In this document: piece by piece, positions 46,877 through 57,626 of the stretch | Numbering within the stretch: position 1 is the stretch's first letter | How the letters are laid out: every line of letters begins with the position of its first letter | Assembly: GCA_031289585.1 (NCBI GenBank) | Contig: JAITPF010000037.1 | Location: 62,001 to 126,000, forward strand | Source: Endomicrobium sp. | GTDB lineage: Bacteria; Elusimicrobiota; Endomicrobiia; Endomicrobiales; Endomicrobiaceae | Direction: 5' to 3' | DNA length: 64,000 bases | Notes under the pieces: model-generated | What the model saw: the letters and a program-made list of their open reading frames with translations, nothing else | Databases searched by the model: none | Told to the model about the DNA's origin: nothing | Program-made: the position numbers and the translations under genes

Positions 46877-48616
46877 ATGTTTAACAGAAGAAACATCGTA
46901 TTTAAAGGTATTGCTGCATCACCGGGAATTGCAGTTGGCAATGTTTTTCTCCTTGAGGTTGATGATTTTTGTTTGATTCATAAAGAAATACCTATAAATA
47001 TAAGAGAAGCTGAAAAAAAGCGTTTAAATGATGCTATTGAAAAAACAAAAGCTGAACTTAAAATAACTTATGATAAAATTAATGAAGTTCTTGATAAAAA
47101 TTATGCTCAAATAGTCAATGTTCATCTTTTGATTTTAGCTGACTCGTCGATGAGAAAAGACATTGATAAACTTATAGAAAGCGGAGTTAATGCAGAATAT
47201 GCTCTTTTTAAAGTTATAGATAAAATTATTCGTTCCTTTGAAGCCATAGAAGATGATTATTTTAGAGAAAGGAAACTTGACGTACAAGATGTAGGAAAAA
47301 AAATTCTTAGTAATCTTGTCGGAAAACAAAAAAAAACTATCGCAAGCTTGGATAAAGATTCAATAGTAATTGCTCATAATTTAACTCCTACGGATACTGT
47401 TTCTATAAGAGAAAAATTAGTTAAAGGTTTTGCAACAGATATTGGTGGAAAAACTTCGCATACAGCTATTATTGCGCAAGGGCTTGAAATTCCATCTGTT
47501 GTTGGGTTAAAAGTAATATCTTCGCAGGCAAGAACCGGCGATGTTATAATTATCAATGGAGATAAAGGTGAGATTATCTTAAATCCTACGCCAGAAGTAA
47601 TAGCAGAATATAAAAGAGAATACGATATACAGTTTGCAAAAAAGAAAGAACTTGAAAAATTAAAAAATTTACCAGCTGAAACAATTGATAATCACAAAGT
47701 TTTAATTTATGCAAATGTTGATAATCCCGATGAAGTACAGTCTATCTTAAAAAATGGTGCAACTGGTATAGGTCTTTATAGAACAGAATATATATTTTTT
47801 ACTCGCAAAGCTATTCCATCAGAAAAAGATCATCTTGAAAAATATTTACAAGTTGTGAAAAAAATGTCACCGTATCCGACTGTTATAAGAACTGTAGATT
47901 TAGGTGGCGATAAGTTAGCAAAAATGGGTCTTTTAAATATAGAGCATGAAGAAAACCCTTTTTTAGGTTTGAGAGCTATAAGACTTTGCCTTAAATATCC
48001 TAAAATTTTTATCGATCAATTGAGAGGAATTTTAAAAGCGTCAGCTTATGGAAAAATAAGGCTTATGTATCCTATGATATCTGGGCTTGGAGAACTTCGT
48101 GACGCTAATAAAATCCTTGAGAAAGTGAAGCAGGATTTAAGAAAAGAGCATGTAGAATTCGATGAAGATATGGAAATAGGTACGATGATAGAAGTGCCGT
48201 CTGCTGCGATGATAATAGATGCTATTGCTAAAGAGGTTGATTTCGTTTCAATAGGAACTAATGATTTGATACAATATGTACTTGCTATTGATAGAGTCAA
48301 TGAGAATGTTGCAAATTTATATGACCCTTTACATCCTGCAATTTTAAGATATATTAAAAAGATTATAGATGAAAGTCATAATGCAGGAATAAGTGTAAGT
48401 ATGTGTGGTGAAATGGCGGGAGATCCTTATTATACACCTATACTTATAGGATTTGGACTTGACGAGTTCAGTGTATCATCAATACAGATTTCTAAAGTTA
48501 AAAAAGTTATAAGAAGTATCTATTTCGCAGATGTCAAGAGAGCTGCAGAAGAAATGTTAAAATGTAGCGATAGAAATGAAATTTTAAAAATTATGACTAC
48601 TATTCAAATACATTAA
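46877..48616 (+). CDS. ptsI: PTS enzyme I
   Basis: GKTSHTAIIAQGLEIPSVVG; GIGLYRTEYIFF; IGTNDLIQYVLAIDRVNENVANLYDPLHPAIL; VSMCGEMAGDP. Confidence 0.97.
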   Translation: MFNRRNIVFKGIAASPGIAVGNVFLLEVDDFCLIHKEIPINIREAEKKRLNDAIEKTKAELKITYDKINEVLDKNYAQIVNVHLLILADSSMRKDIDKLIESGVNAEYALFKVIDKIIRSFEAIEDDYFRERKLDVQDVGKKILSNLVGKQKKTIASLDKDSIVIAHNLTPTDTVSIREKLVKGFATDIGGKTSHTAIIAQGLEIPSVVGLKVISSQARTGDVIIINGDKGEIILNPTPEVIAEYKREYDIQFAKKKELEKLKNLPAETIDNHKVLIYANVDNPDEVQSILKNGATGIGLYRTEYIFFTRKAIPSEKDHLEKYLQVVKKMSPYPTVIRTVDLGGDKLAKMGLLNIEHEENPFLGLRAIRLCLKYPKIFIDQLRGILKASAYGKIRLMYPMISGLGELRDANKILEKVKQDLRKEHVEFDEDMEIGTMIEVPSAAMIIDAIAKEVDFVSIGTNDLIQYVLAIDRVNENVANLYDPLHPAILRYIKKIIDESHNAGISVSMCGEMAGDPYYTPILIGFGLDEFSVSSIQISKVKKVIRSIYFADVKRAAEEMLKCSDRNEILKIMTTIQIH

Positions 48617-48619
48617 TTT

Positions 48620-49150
48620 GTGTCGTTGGATATTTGTTAATTGCAACTCCCGAAAAGTTTTGGCAATCTGCGTCGTTTTTTATCGTCATTATGTACTGCC
48701 GAAGACAGCGAGGTTTGCAAAGCAACGTGGCAATCTCTTCTTAACAATTCAGCTTGGCTTTGCCGTCTTTGTCGGTTCGCAACGAAAAACATAGGACAAG
48801 ATTAAATCAAGTACTATGTGTCGTATCAGTGCCTCCAATTAAGATATTTGAGGGTAAATTCCGACGGGTATCCAAGTTGTTGTAAGATATTAGTTAACAT
48901 GGATTCCCGCTTTTGCGAGGATTACATGGCAAAAGACATGAATGACAGACAAAAGTGTTGTGTCGTGCTCGCGGAGACGAAGTCTCAAGCGGGGGCAGCC
49001 CACGTTAAGAATTTTTAAAACATAGATACCCGATTAAAGACATTTGAGTATGGCACAGAAAAATATGTTTTTGTCATCCCCGCCCCCGATAAAGACGTTC
49101 GAGGGTAAATTCCAATGGGTATCCAAGTTGTCGTTTTTTTAAAACAACAT
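48620..49150. repeat. intergenic mosaic hairpin repeat block
   Basis: GTCATTATGTACTGCCGAAGACAGCGAGG; TTGAGGGTAAATTCCGACGGGTATCCAAGTTGTTGTAAGATATTAGTTAACATGGATTCCCGC. Confidence 0.8.
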
Positions 49151-49247
49151 AGATTGTCACAGCTTTAGATTTAGTAATTGACAAGTGGCAATATATAATG
49201 TGCCGTCATTTGTAAAACAATAAAGATCACATTAAGGGAAATCAATA

Positions 49248-51035
49248 ATGTCCAACGTAAGAAACTTCTGCATAATAGCTCATATAGATCATGGTAAAAG
49301 TACTCTTGCCGATAGACTCCTTGAATACACCGGAACAATTTCTCACAGGGAGATGAAAGACCAGATTCTTGATGGTATGGAGCTTGAAAGAGAAAGAGGT
49401 ATAACTATAAAAGCAAAAGCTGTAAGAATGAACTATACAGATAAAAATGGTGAGAAATATATATTTAATTTAATTGATACGCCTGGACATGTGGATTTTA
49501 CGTATGAAGTTTCAAGATCTCTTGCAGCTTGTGAAGGTGCAATTTTAGTAATTGATGCTACTCAAGGTGTAGAAGCCCAGACACTTGCAAATACTATGCT
49601 TGCAAAAAATGCAAAACTTAAAATTGTTCCAGTAATAAATAAAATAGATCTTCCTACTGCCGATGTTGACAATGCTTACGCGCAAATGAAAGAAGGACTC
49701 GAAATTGATGTAGAACCAATACTTGCAAGTGCAAAAGAGGGCATAGGTATAGGTGAAATAATTGATTCTTTAATCGCAAATATTCCTCCTGCAAAGGTCG
49801 TAAAAGAGGAGCCGTTATCAGCTTTAATTTTTGATTCATTTTACGATTCTTATCGTGGGGTTATAGTAATTATAAGAGTTTTTGATGGAAAAATTCAGAA
49901 AGGTACGAAAGTAAGATTTATGGCTTCCAATGTAGAGTATGAAGTTCTTGAAGTTGGATATATGAAAATAAAAATGGTTGAATCGGATGAACTTTCATCA
50001 GGTGAGGTAGGGTATGTAGTTGCAGGAATAAAAGCTATAGATGACATAAAAATTGGTGATACAATTACTGAGAGTATAAATCCGACAAAGCACCCACATG
50101 AAGGGTACAAAGAGATCAATCCTTTTGTTTTTGCAGGGCTTTATCCTAACAGTACATCTGAATATGATGGTTTAAAAATGGCTTTGGAAAAGTTAAAACT
50201 TTCGGATTCTTCGCTTGTTTATTTTCCTGAGACTTCAGTAGCTTTAGGCTTTGGATTTAGATGTGGTTTTTTAGGTTCCTTACATTTAGAAATAGTTAAA
50301 GAAAGACTTGAAAGAGAGTTTGGTTTAAATCTTTTAGTTACAGCACCGAACGTTATATATAAAGTAAAATCTAAAAGTAATTTTATTACAATAGATAATC
50401 CTGCAAAATTCATGAACAATGCAGATATTGATGAAATTTGGGAACCTTATGTTGAAGCTACTATAATATGTCCTGTGGATTATTTTGGATCTATACTTGA
50501 ATTGTGTCAGAAAAGAAGAGGCAAGCAGGTATTGATGAAATATATGAATACTAAAATTGTGGTATTAAAATATAATATGCCTCTTGCAGAAATTATTGTT
50601 GGTTTTTATGACGTTTTAAAATCAACTTCAAAGGGGTATGCATCTTTTGACTATGAACATATTGATCCACAAATTGGCGATTTAGTAAAACTTGAGGTTA
50701 TGATAGACGGAGAAGTTATAGATGCTTTTACTATTATAGTGCATAAAGATAAAGCACAAACAGCCGCACATTATCTTACTGAAAAATTAAGAGGCATTAT
50801 TCCAAGACATATGTTTGAAATTCCTATACAGGCAAGAGTAAATAATAAAATAGTTTCGAGAGAAACTATATCTGCAATGCGTAAAGATGTTCTTGCAAAA
50901 TGTTACGGCGGGGATATAACACGAAAACGTAAACTCCTTGAGAAACAAAAAGAAGGTAAACGCAAAATGAGACAATTTGGTAAGGTAGAAATTCCTCCAG
51001 AAGCTTTTGTTGCTGTTCTAAAAGTGGAAGACTAG
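49248..51035 (+). CDS. lepA: elongation factor 4
   Basis: NFCIIAHIDHGKSTLADRLLEYTG; ERERGITIKAKAV; DTPGHVDFTYEVSRSL; CYGGDITRKRKLLEKQKEGKRKMR. Confidence 0.98.
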   Translation: MSNVRNFCIIAHIDHGKSTLADRLLEYTGTISHREMKDQILDGMELERERGITIKAKAVRMNYTDKNGEKYIFNLIDTPGHVDFTYEVSRSLAACEGAILVIDATQGVEAQTLANTMLAKNAKLKIVPVINKIDLPTADVDNAYAQMKEGLEIDVEPILASAKEGIGIGEIIDSLIANIPPAKVVKEEPLSALIFDSFYDSYRGVIVIIRVFDGKIQKGTKVRFMASNVEYEVLEVGYMKIKMVESDELSSGEVGYVVAGIKAIDDIKIGDTITESINPTKHPHEGYKEINPFVFAGLYPNSTSEYDGLKMALEKLKLSDSSLVYFPETSVALGFGFRCGFLGSLHLEIVKERLEREFGLNLLVTAPNVIYKVKSKSNFITIDNPAKFMNNADIDEIWEPYVEATIICPVDYFGSILELCQKRRGKQVLMKYMNTKIVVLKYNMPLAEIIVGFYDVLKSTSKGYASFDYEHIDPQIGDLVKLEVMIDGEVIDAFTIIVHKDKAQTAAHYLTEKLRGIIPRHMFEIPIQARVNNKIVSRETISAMRKDVLAKCYGGDITRKRKLLEKQKEGKRKMRQFGKVEIPPEAFVAVLKVED

Positions 51036-51039
51036 GTTT

Positions 51040-51420
51040 TTTGTTGGTCATCAATACAGTTGAAAAGAGAGTCGTCGTTATGCGATGCAGAAGGTAGTGT
51101 GATAATGATAACAGAACATTAGCGTCGTCATTTAAAAGCCTTATTGAAAACTAGGTACGTAAGCCCATAGAGGAAACAGATCCTAAATTTTTTGATGAAA
51201 TGAAAAAATTTTAGGACAAGCTGAGTTTGCAATCTAATTACAAGCTACGAACTTCAGTCCGTAGTAGTTGACTGCGAATCGTCACAAACAGTGTTGTCAT
51301 TGCGATGAGAGACAAAGTCCCGACGAAGCAATCTGCGTCGTTAAGTCTCGCCTCTGTGTCATTCCCGCGCACACGGGAATCCACGTTTGTCGTTGCTATC
51401 GCCATTGCCTGCGTCATCCC
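51040..51420. repeat. mosaic hairpin repeat block after lepA
   Basis: GTTGTCATTGCGATGAGAGACAAAGTCCCGACGAAGCAATCT; TCATTCCCGCGCACACGGGAATCCACG. Confidence 0.8.
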
Positions 51421-51658
51421 TTTTGGTATTCGATATTTAAATAAAAATATTTGTTTAAGAGTTAGTACAGTAAATAATTCTAATTTTAATAGAGATAAAA
51501 TTAATTATACTTATGAGTTTGCAGTAAGTATAAGAAAATATCAATTCTCTTTTGCTTTGGAAGAAAATAAAACATTCGGTGAAAAATTCTTGAAATATAT
51601 TATTTCTTTGTGTGTCTATATAACTTACTATAAGTAATCTTGAGAAACGGTGGGTTTG

Positions 51659-51850
51659 TTATATTGCTTTTTTCACTTTATTTGATTTAATACAAGATGT
51701 ACATACATATTCACGGATTTTTTTACCGTTAAGCAAAATATTTAAATTTTGCAAGTTGGGTCTGAAAAGTCTCTTTGAAGCTTTATTTGAATGGCTAATT
51801 GTATTTCCCGATGATGAACCTTTACCACAAACTACGCATTTGTAAGACAT
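51659..51850 (-). CDS. rpmB: 50S ribosomal protein L28
   Basis: [34 protein letters not shown]. Confidence 0.96.
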   Translation of the reverse strand: MSYKCVVCGKGSSSGNTISHSNKASKRLFRPNLQNLNILLNGKKIREYVCTSCIKSNKVKKAI

Positions 51851-51941
51851 TTTTTACATACCTCCAATAATCCTTATACCTAAGTGTTAGAATTATATAT
51901 TATTAACAATTTGTAGTCAAATTTTTTAGTATAATACCGAT

Positions 51942-54044
51942 ATGTTAAAATTGGATAGCGAAATACAATTTTTAAAGGGAGTCGGATCTAAACGTGCTCA
52001 GGCGCTTGCAAAGCTTGGAATAAAAACTGCTGGCGATGTACTTACTTTTTTTCCCGTCCAATATCAGGATAGAACAAAGATTATTTCTATAAGAGATGCT
52101 TATAAATGTCCGCAAAGTTGTATCTTTGGAAAAATAGGAAAAACATACGAGAGAAGATTATCAAAAGGACTTTGCCTTTTAGACATAGAAGTGTTTGATG
52201 ATACTTCTATGGCGTATGCCCGTTTTTTCAGAAAGAAAAATCCATATTTCAATATAGATGTTTTTGCGATTATAAAAAAAACTTTTGAACTAGGAGCGTT
52301 TGCTTATATTTATGGTGATGTGAAAATGGAAACCGGTGAAACATTAATAATCGTAAATGACTATGAAGTTGTTAAAAATAGAAATGATAAGCCCTTATTA
52401 TTTAACAAAATTATATCTGTATATCCCGCAACCAAAGGATTAAATCAGAAATTTATAAGAGAAACAGTTAAAACGGTTTTAGAGTCGTTTTGCGAAGTAT
52501 ATCCTGACATCTCAAGTTTAATACCGAATTTTAACAGTATCCCTAAACTAAATTCTTCGCTTGCAATTCAAAAAATTCATTATCCCAACACTTTAGAAGA
52601 CGCTGAAAACGCAAGAAGAGCTTTTGCTTTACAGGAATTTTTTGTTTTAGAATCTGCTATTTTATTGTCGCGAAATAGTGTTAAAAAGAATCCTAAAATA
52701 CAAAAATATGAAATACAAAAAACATTGCTTACAGCTTTTAAAAATAATTTAGAATTTGAATTTACAAAAGATCAGAAAAAAGCAATAAACGATATTTTTT
52801 CTGATATGCAAAGCATATATCCTATGAATAGAATGCTTATGGGAGACGTAGGTTCTGGTAAAACTGTTGTAGCCTTAAGTGCAGTTTTACTTGTAATAGA
52901 AAACGGTTATCAGGCAATGATTGTTGCTCCGACTGAAATTTTAGCGGAGCAACATTATCTTACAATATCAAATATTCTTGCAGGTCTTAACGTAGAAGTT
53001 GTTTTGGCAACTTCTACTACATTAAAGAAGAAGAATGAAAGAGAAAAGATATTGGCAGGATTTGAAAGCGGAGATATAAAACTTGCAATTGGTACGCATT
53101 CATTAATAGAAAACAGGATAAAATTCAAAAATTTGTCACTAATAGTAGTGGATGAGCAGCATAGATTTGGTGTTATGCAAAAGTTTGCTGCTTTGGATAA
53201 GGCGCAGTCACCAGATATTTTAATGATGACGGCAACACCTATCCCAAGAGCTCTTGCGATGACTGTGTATGGCGAAATGGATATGACTACAATTACACAT
53301 CTCCCACCCGGAAGAACTTCAGTAAAAACTTATTCTTCAAGCGAACCACTCGCTTATACAAGTACGATAGAGGAACTAAAAAAAGGCAATCAAGCTTATA
53401 TTGTATATCCTCTTATAGATGAATCGGACAAACTTACTTTAAAGTCTGCTGTGCAGGAATCAGAAAAATTGTCACAAACATGGTTCAAAGAATTTAAAGT
53501 CGGGTTGCTGCATGGTAAAATGAAACCATTAGAAAAAAATGAAATAATGCAGAAATTTAAAAATAAAGAGTTTAATGTTTTAATATCTACAACTGTTATT
53601 GAAGTAGGGATAGATGTTCCTGATGCCACAGTTATGATAATACAACATGCGGAAAGATTTGGTTTGCCTGCGCTTCATCAGCTAAGAGGAAGAGTGGGGA
53701 GAAGTTCTAAGCAGTCTTACGTATATCTTATAGCTAATTCAAAAAGTGAAAATGCTTGTAAAAGACTTTCAATTATAGCCTCTACGAACGATGGGTTTAA
53801 AATTGCAGAAGAAGACTTAAAAATGAGAGGTCCGGGAGAATTGATGGGAACAGTACAACACGGCTTCCCTGAATTTAAAGCAGGCGATTTAATAAAAGAT
53901 ACCGATATCATTGAATTTACCAAGAGTTATGCTGCCAAAATTATAGAAGAAGACCCTACTCTTTCAAAAAATGAAAATGTTGTATTAAAAAGACTAATAC
54001 ATAAACATTTCTCAAACAAAACAAAACTTGTTAATGTAGGTTAG
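51942..54044 (+). CDS. recG: ATP-dependent DNA helicase RecG
   Basis: FLKGVGSKRAQALAKLGI; MGDVGSGKTVVALSAVLL; DEQHRFGVMQK; ATPIPRALAMTVYGEMDM; HQLRGRVGRS. Confidence 0.98.
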   Translation: MLKLDSEIQFLKGVGSKRAQALAKLGIKTAGDVLTFFPVQYQDRTKIISIRDAYKCPQSCIFGKIGKTYERRLSKGLCLLDIEVFDDTSMAYARFFRKKNPYFNIDVFAIIKKTFELGAFAYIYGDVKMETGETLIIVNDYEVVKNRNDKPLLFNKIISVYPATKGLNQKFIRETVKTVLESFCEVYPDISSLIPNFNSIPKLNSSLAIQKIHYPNTLEDAENARRAFALQEFFVLESAILLSRNSVKKNPKIQKYEIQKTLLTAFKNNLEFEFTKDQKKAINDIFSDMQSIYPMNRMLMGDVGSGKTVVALSAVLLVIENGYQAMIVAPTEILAEQHYLTISNILAGLNVEVVLATSTTLKKKNEREKILAGFESGDIKLAIGTHSLIENRIKFKNLSLIVVDEQHRFGVMQKFAALDKAQSPDILMMTATPIPRALAMTVYGEMDMTTITHLPPGRTSVKTYSSSEPLAYTSTIEELKKGNQAYIVYPLIDESDKLTLKSAVQESEKLSQTWFKEFKVGLLHGKMKPLEKNEIMQKFKNKEFNVLISTTVIEVGIDVPDATVMIIQHAERFGLPALHQLRGRVGRSSKQSYVYLIANSKSENACKRLSIIASTNDGFKIAEEDLKMRGPGELMGTVQHGFPEFKAGDLIKDTDIIEFTKSYAAKIIEEDPTLSKNENVVLKRLIHKHFSNKTKLVNVG

Positions 54045-54141
54045 AGTCTGTTCACAAACAAATCTACACAGTTTGACTAATGAACCGTAAATTTGTAAAA
54101 TTTTTTGAAACATGATGTACAAACAAAAAGGAGATGCTTAT

Positions 54142-54999
54142 ATGAAGAGATTGTTGTTATTAGTTGTTACAGTAGGAGTTGGATTTGGTTTAAGTTCTTG
54201 TAAAAAAGATAGTCAAGTTGTTGCAAAAGTAGGTGGAGAAGAGATTACTGCAGCTGTTTTAAATGAAAAATTAGCGACAACTCCTCCTGAATATCAAAAT
54301 TATGCAAATACTCCTTTAGGAAGAAAACAGTTCATTGATGCTGTTGTTAGAGAAGCTATTGTTGTAGAGTCTGCAAAGAAAGCAGGTGTTAATAAAAGAG
54401 CTGAATATAAAAAATCTTTAAAAGATTTTAAGTCTGAGCAAGCCAAACAATTTGTCGAATATAAAAATAATTTACTTATAGAAACGTACATAAAGAAGGT
54501 TCACGAAAGCGTTCTCCCTACAGATGCAGATATTCAGGCATACTACGATACAAATAAAGCTTTATTTGAAAACCCTGTAGAATATACTGTAAGACATATT
54601 CTTGTTTCTGATTTACAAACTGCTCAAAACGCTTATGAAAGACTTCAGAATGGTGAAAGTTTCGAAAAAGTTGCCAAAGAAGTTTCACGAGATAATGGAT
54701 CTGCAGTAAATGGAGGACTATTATCATTTAAAAGAGGCGAGCTTGTTCCTGAATTTGAACAAGTTGTCTTAAACCTTAAAAACAATGAAATGTCAGGTAT
54801 TGTTGAGACCCCTTACGGATATCACGTAATATTTAAAGTTTCAGAGAAAAAACTTTCGCCTATACCTTTTGATAAAGCAAAAGAAAGAATAAAAAAGACT
54901 TTAGAAAAAGAAAGATTTGATGCATGGTTCACACAGGAAAGACAAAAACTTGGAGTCAAAGTAAACTATGAGATTTCAGTTACCAATATTGAGAAATAA
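54142..54999 (+). CDS. PpiC-type peptidyl-prolyl isomerase lipoprotein
   Basis: Lipobox LSSCKKD; YTVRHILVSDLQTAQNAYERLQNGESFEKVAKEVSRDNGSAVNGGLLSFKRGELVPEFEQ. Confidence 0.92.
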   Translation: MKRLLLLVVTVGVGFGLSSCKKDSQVVAKVGGEEITAAVLNEKLATTPPEYQNYANTPLGRKQFIDAVVREAIVVESAKKAGVNKRAEYKKSLKDFKSEQAKQFVEYKNNLLIETYIKKVHESVLPTDADIQAYYDTNKALFENPVEYTVRHILVSDLQTAQNAYERLQNGESFEKVAKEVSRDNGSAVNGGLLSFKRGELVPEFEQVVLNLKNNEMSGIVETPYGYHVIFKVSEKKLSPIPFDKAKERIKKTLEKERFDAWFTQERQKLGVKVNYEISVTNIEK

Positions 55000-55036
55000 A
55001 AATAATAGCTGAATCTAGAAAATAGGGAGTGGGAAG

Positions 55037-56080
55037 ATGAAAAGATTTTTTATGATTTTGATAACAGGAATCTTTGTTGTAGGAAGTAGTGTCGCGGTAT
55101 CAGTAGATCAGACTTTAGCTGTAGTAAATGGAGAACCTATTTTTGCATCAGAATTTAATAGTATTTTTCTACCCATACTTGAACGATATAAGCAAAACGT
55201 ACTTGTTTCAGAACAAAGCGAACAAAAAATAAACCAACTAAAGGATGAAGTTTTAAGTCAAAAAATCAATGATATTCTTTTGAAACAGGAAGTAAAAAAA
55301 CAAAAAATTAAAATTGTAAAAAAAGAAATTCAAGATGCTGTTAACGAAGTAAAAAGAAAATTTGCAAATGAATCTGAATTTAATGCAGGACTAAAAAGAG
55401 AAAATATCACAATCTCGGAACTTGAAAAAGCACTTGGCGACCAGCTTGCAATTATAAAGCTTTTTAGACAATCATTAGAAAACAAAATAAAAATGCCTAC
55501 GGAAATTGAGGTAAAAGCTTTGTATGATAAAATTATTATAAATATGAAAGGTGGCAAAACTGGTATATCATCTGAAGATGATGAAATAGTTGCAAATATT
55601 ACCAATGAATTGAAAAGAATGTTTGGAGAGCAGATAAGACTCAGACAAATTTTTATTAGCTGTCCTAAAGATGCGACAGTTGCACAAATAAAAGCGGCGC
55701 AAACAAAAGTAGCAACAGTAAAAAGAGAACTTCATGGACAGACTTTTGCAGATGTTGCTAGTCAATATTCTGAAGATCCTGTTTCTAAGCCAAGAAACGG
55801 CGATCTTGGAATAGTTGCAAAAGGCGACTTGCCTCTTACTATAGATAAAACTGTTTTTGCTATGAAAGTTGGTGATTACACAAAAGAACCTATAAAAACA
55901 GATGCAGGATATTATTTCATAAAAGTTGAAGAAAAACGGGCAAAAAGAGATATAACTTTTGACGGTATAAAAAATGATTTAACTGAAATTTTATACAAGA
56001 ATAATGTAATGGATGCTCAGAATGAATATGTTAATGGTTTGAAATCAAAAACGAATATTAAAATAAATAAGAATTGGTGA
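55037..56080 (+). CDS. SurA-like periplasmic peptidyl-prolyl isomerase
   Basis: Signal peptide; SurA_N-like VDQTLAVVNGEPIFASEF; IRLRQIFISCPK...FADVASQYSEDPVSKPRNGDLGIVAKGDLP. Confidence 0.9.
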   Translation: MKRFFMILITGIFVVGSSVAVSVDQTLAVVNGEPIFASEFNSIFLPILERYKQNVLVSEQSEQKINQLKDEVLSQKINDILLKQEVKKQKIKIVKKEIQDAVNEVKRKFANESEFNAGLKRENITISELEKALGDQLAIIKLFRQSLENKIKMPTEIEVKALYDKIIINMKGGKTGISSEDDEIVANITNELKRMFGEQIRLRQIFISCPKDATVAQIKAAQTKVATVKRELHGQTFADVASQYSEDPVSKPRNGDLGIVAKGDLPLTIDKTVFAMKVGDYTKEPIKTDAGYYFIKVEEKRAKRDITFDGIKNDLTEILYKNNVMDAQNEYVNGLKSKTNIKINKNW

Positions 56081-56088
56081 AATAGATA

Positions 56089-57009
56089 ATGACTAAACCC
56101 CGTTTAGCGATTACTTTAGGCGATCCTGCGGGTATAGGTTGTGAAATAGTACACAGGGCTGTAAATTCTTTATCTGTAAAAAGAGTTTGCAGCCCTGTTG
56201 TATTTGGAGATGCCAGCTTTGCCAGTAATTTTAAAAACATAGAATTTATAGCTTCTTCTAATATCAATAGTTCTATAAAAATAGGCATCCCGTCAAAAAA
56301 AGCAGGGATAGTTGCAACATCTGCAATTTATGAAGCTGTAAAATTTTGCACGAGTAACAAAACTCTTGCACTTGTTACGGCACCGATTTCAAAACAATCG
56401 TTAAAAATGGCAAGTGTAAAATATACGGGACATACAGAGTTGCTAGCTGCTCTTACAAAAAGCCGTAAAGTTGCAATGATGATGGTTTGTGGTAATATAC
56501 ACAGTGTTATGGTCTCAAGACATATTCCTGTTTCCCAAATATCTGAAAACATAAAAACAAAAAATATAATTGAAACTGTAAATTTAAGTATAAACTTTTT
56601 AAAAAAAATAGGCAAAAAAAATATAAAAACAGTTTTATGTGGACTAAATCCGCATGCTGGCGACAATTCAATTTTAGGATTTGAAGAAAAAATTTTTTTA
56701 TTGCCAGCATATAAAATATTGAAGAAATCAGGTATTGATATAACAAAACCACTTCCTGCAGATTCTGCTTGGTTAAAAACAAAAAATGGACAATACGATT
56801 TGATATGTGCAATGTACCATGATCAGGTGATGATAGCTCTAAAATGTATTGATGCTGCAAAGATAGTAAATGTTACTGTAGGACTTCCTTTTATAAGAAC
56901 ATCTCCGGGGCATGGAACAGCATTTGACATTGCAGGAAAAAATAAGGCAGATGCAAGCGCAATGATAGAAGCTATATTATATGCCTCATCATCTGTAACT
57001 GCAAGTTAA
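56089..57009 (+). CDS. pdxA: 4-hydroxythreonine-4-phosphate dehydrogenase
   Basis: RLAITLGDPAGIGCEIV; VTAPISKQSLKMA..YTGHTELLA; GLNPHAGDN; MYHDQVMIALK; IRTSPGHGTAFDIAGKNKAD. Confidence 0.96.
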   Translation: MTKPRLAITLGDPAGIGCEIVHRAVNSLSVKRVCSPVVFGDASFASNFKNIEFIASSNINSSIKIGIPSKKAGIVATSAIYEAVKFCTSNKTLALVTAPISKQSLKMASVKYTGHTELLAALTKSRKVAMMMVCGNIHSVMVSRHIPVSQISENIKTKNIIETVNLSINFLKKIGKKNIKTVLCGLNPHAGDNSILGFEEKIFLLPAYKILKKSGIDITKPLPADSAWLKTKNGQYDLICAMYHDQVMIALKCIDAAKIVNVTVGLPFIRTSPGHGTAFDIAGKNKADASAMIEAILYASSSVTAS

Positions 57010-57156
57010 AATCTGTTCATACTTCGGACTGTGACAGCTTTTTTGTAAATTTTGTCAGTTTTGTTCTGTCAATATTGCCATCACAAAACAGTCAAGATTT
57101 CCTCAAAAGTCCAAGCAGTACATTCGTCTTATTAATTAATATGAACAGATTCTAGT
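57006..57156. mobile_element. MITE-like family D element, about 150 bp copy
   Basis: Terminal inverted repeats aaaatctgttcata...tatgaacagattctag; core shared (inverted) with 33956-34243. Confidence 0.7.
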
Positions 57157-57197
57157 AAATATCATTTGAGAATTCACATTTAAGTAAATACAAAAAA

Positions 57198-57626
57198 ATG
57201 GAAATAGTAAATTTTTCTGAAAAATTTTTAGATGATATAGTAAAAATTGAAAAACAGTCTTTTCTAAATCCTTGGACCAAAGAGATGCTTTTAGGGTCAG
57301 CAAATAATAGTGTTGTAAAGTTTAAGGTTTTAAATGAAAACGAAATAGTTGCAGGGTATTATATAATAAGTATAGTTGCAGATGAAACTGAAATACTTGA
57401 TATAGCTGTTAATCCATCGTTTAGAAGACGAACTTTTGGACGGATTATGCTTACAGATATAAAAAAAGAGTCTATTTATGAACAATCTAAAGTTATTTTC
57501 CTTGAAGTTTATCAAAATAATACTGCTGCCTTAAATTTGTATAAATCTTTTGGATTTGAAGAAATAGCCATAAGAAAAAAATATTATAAAAGTGAAGATG
57601 CTTTCATATTAAGGTATACCTTATGA
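57198..57626 (+). CDS. rimI: ribosomal-protein-alanine N-acetyltransferase (GNAT)
   Basis: EKQSFLNPWTKEMLLG; ILDIAVNPSFRRRTFGRIML; LEVYQNNTAALNLYKSFGFEEIAIRKKYY. Confidence 0.9.
   Translation: MEIVNFSEKFLDDIVKIEKQSFLNPWTKEMLLGSANNSVVKFKVLNENEIVAGYYIISIVADETEILDIAVNPSFRRRTFGRIMLTDIKKESIYEQSKVIFLEVYQNNTAALNLYKSFGFEEIAIRKKYYKSEDAFILRYTL

Noticed and set aside
51155-51210. PIEETDPKFFDEMKKF* peptide after lepA as a possible lepB or other gene tail
   Set aside because: Too short and without a recognisable motif to assign a parent gene.
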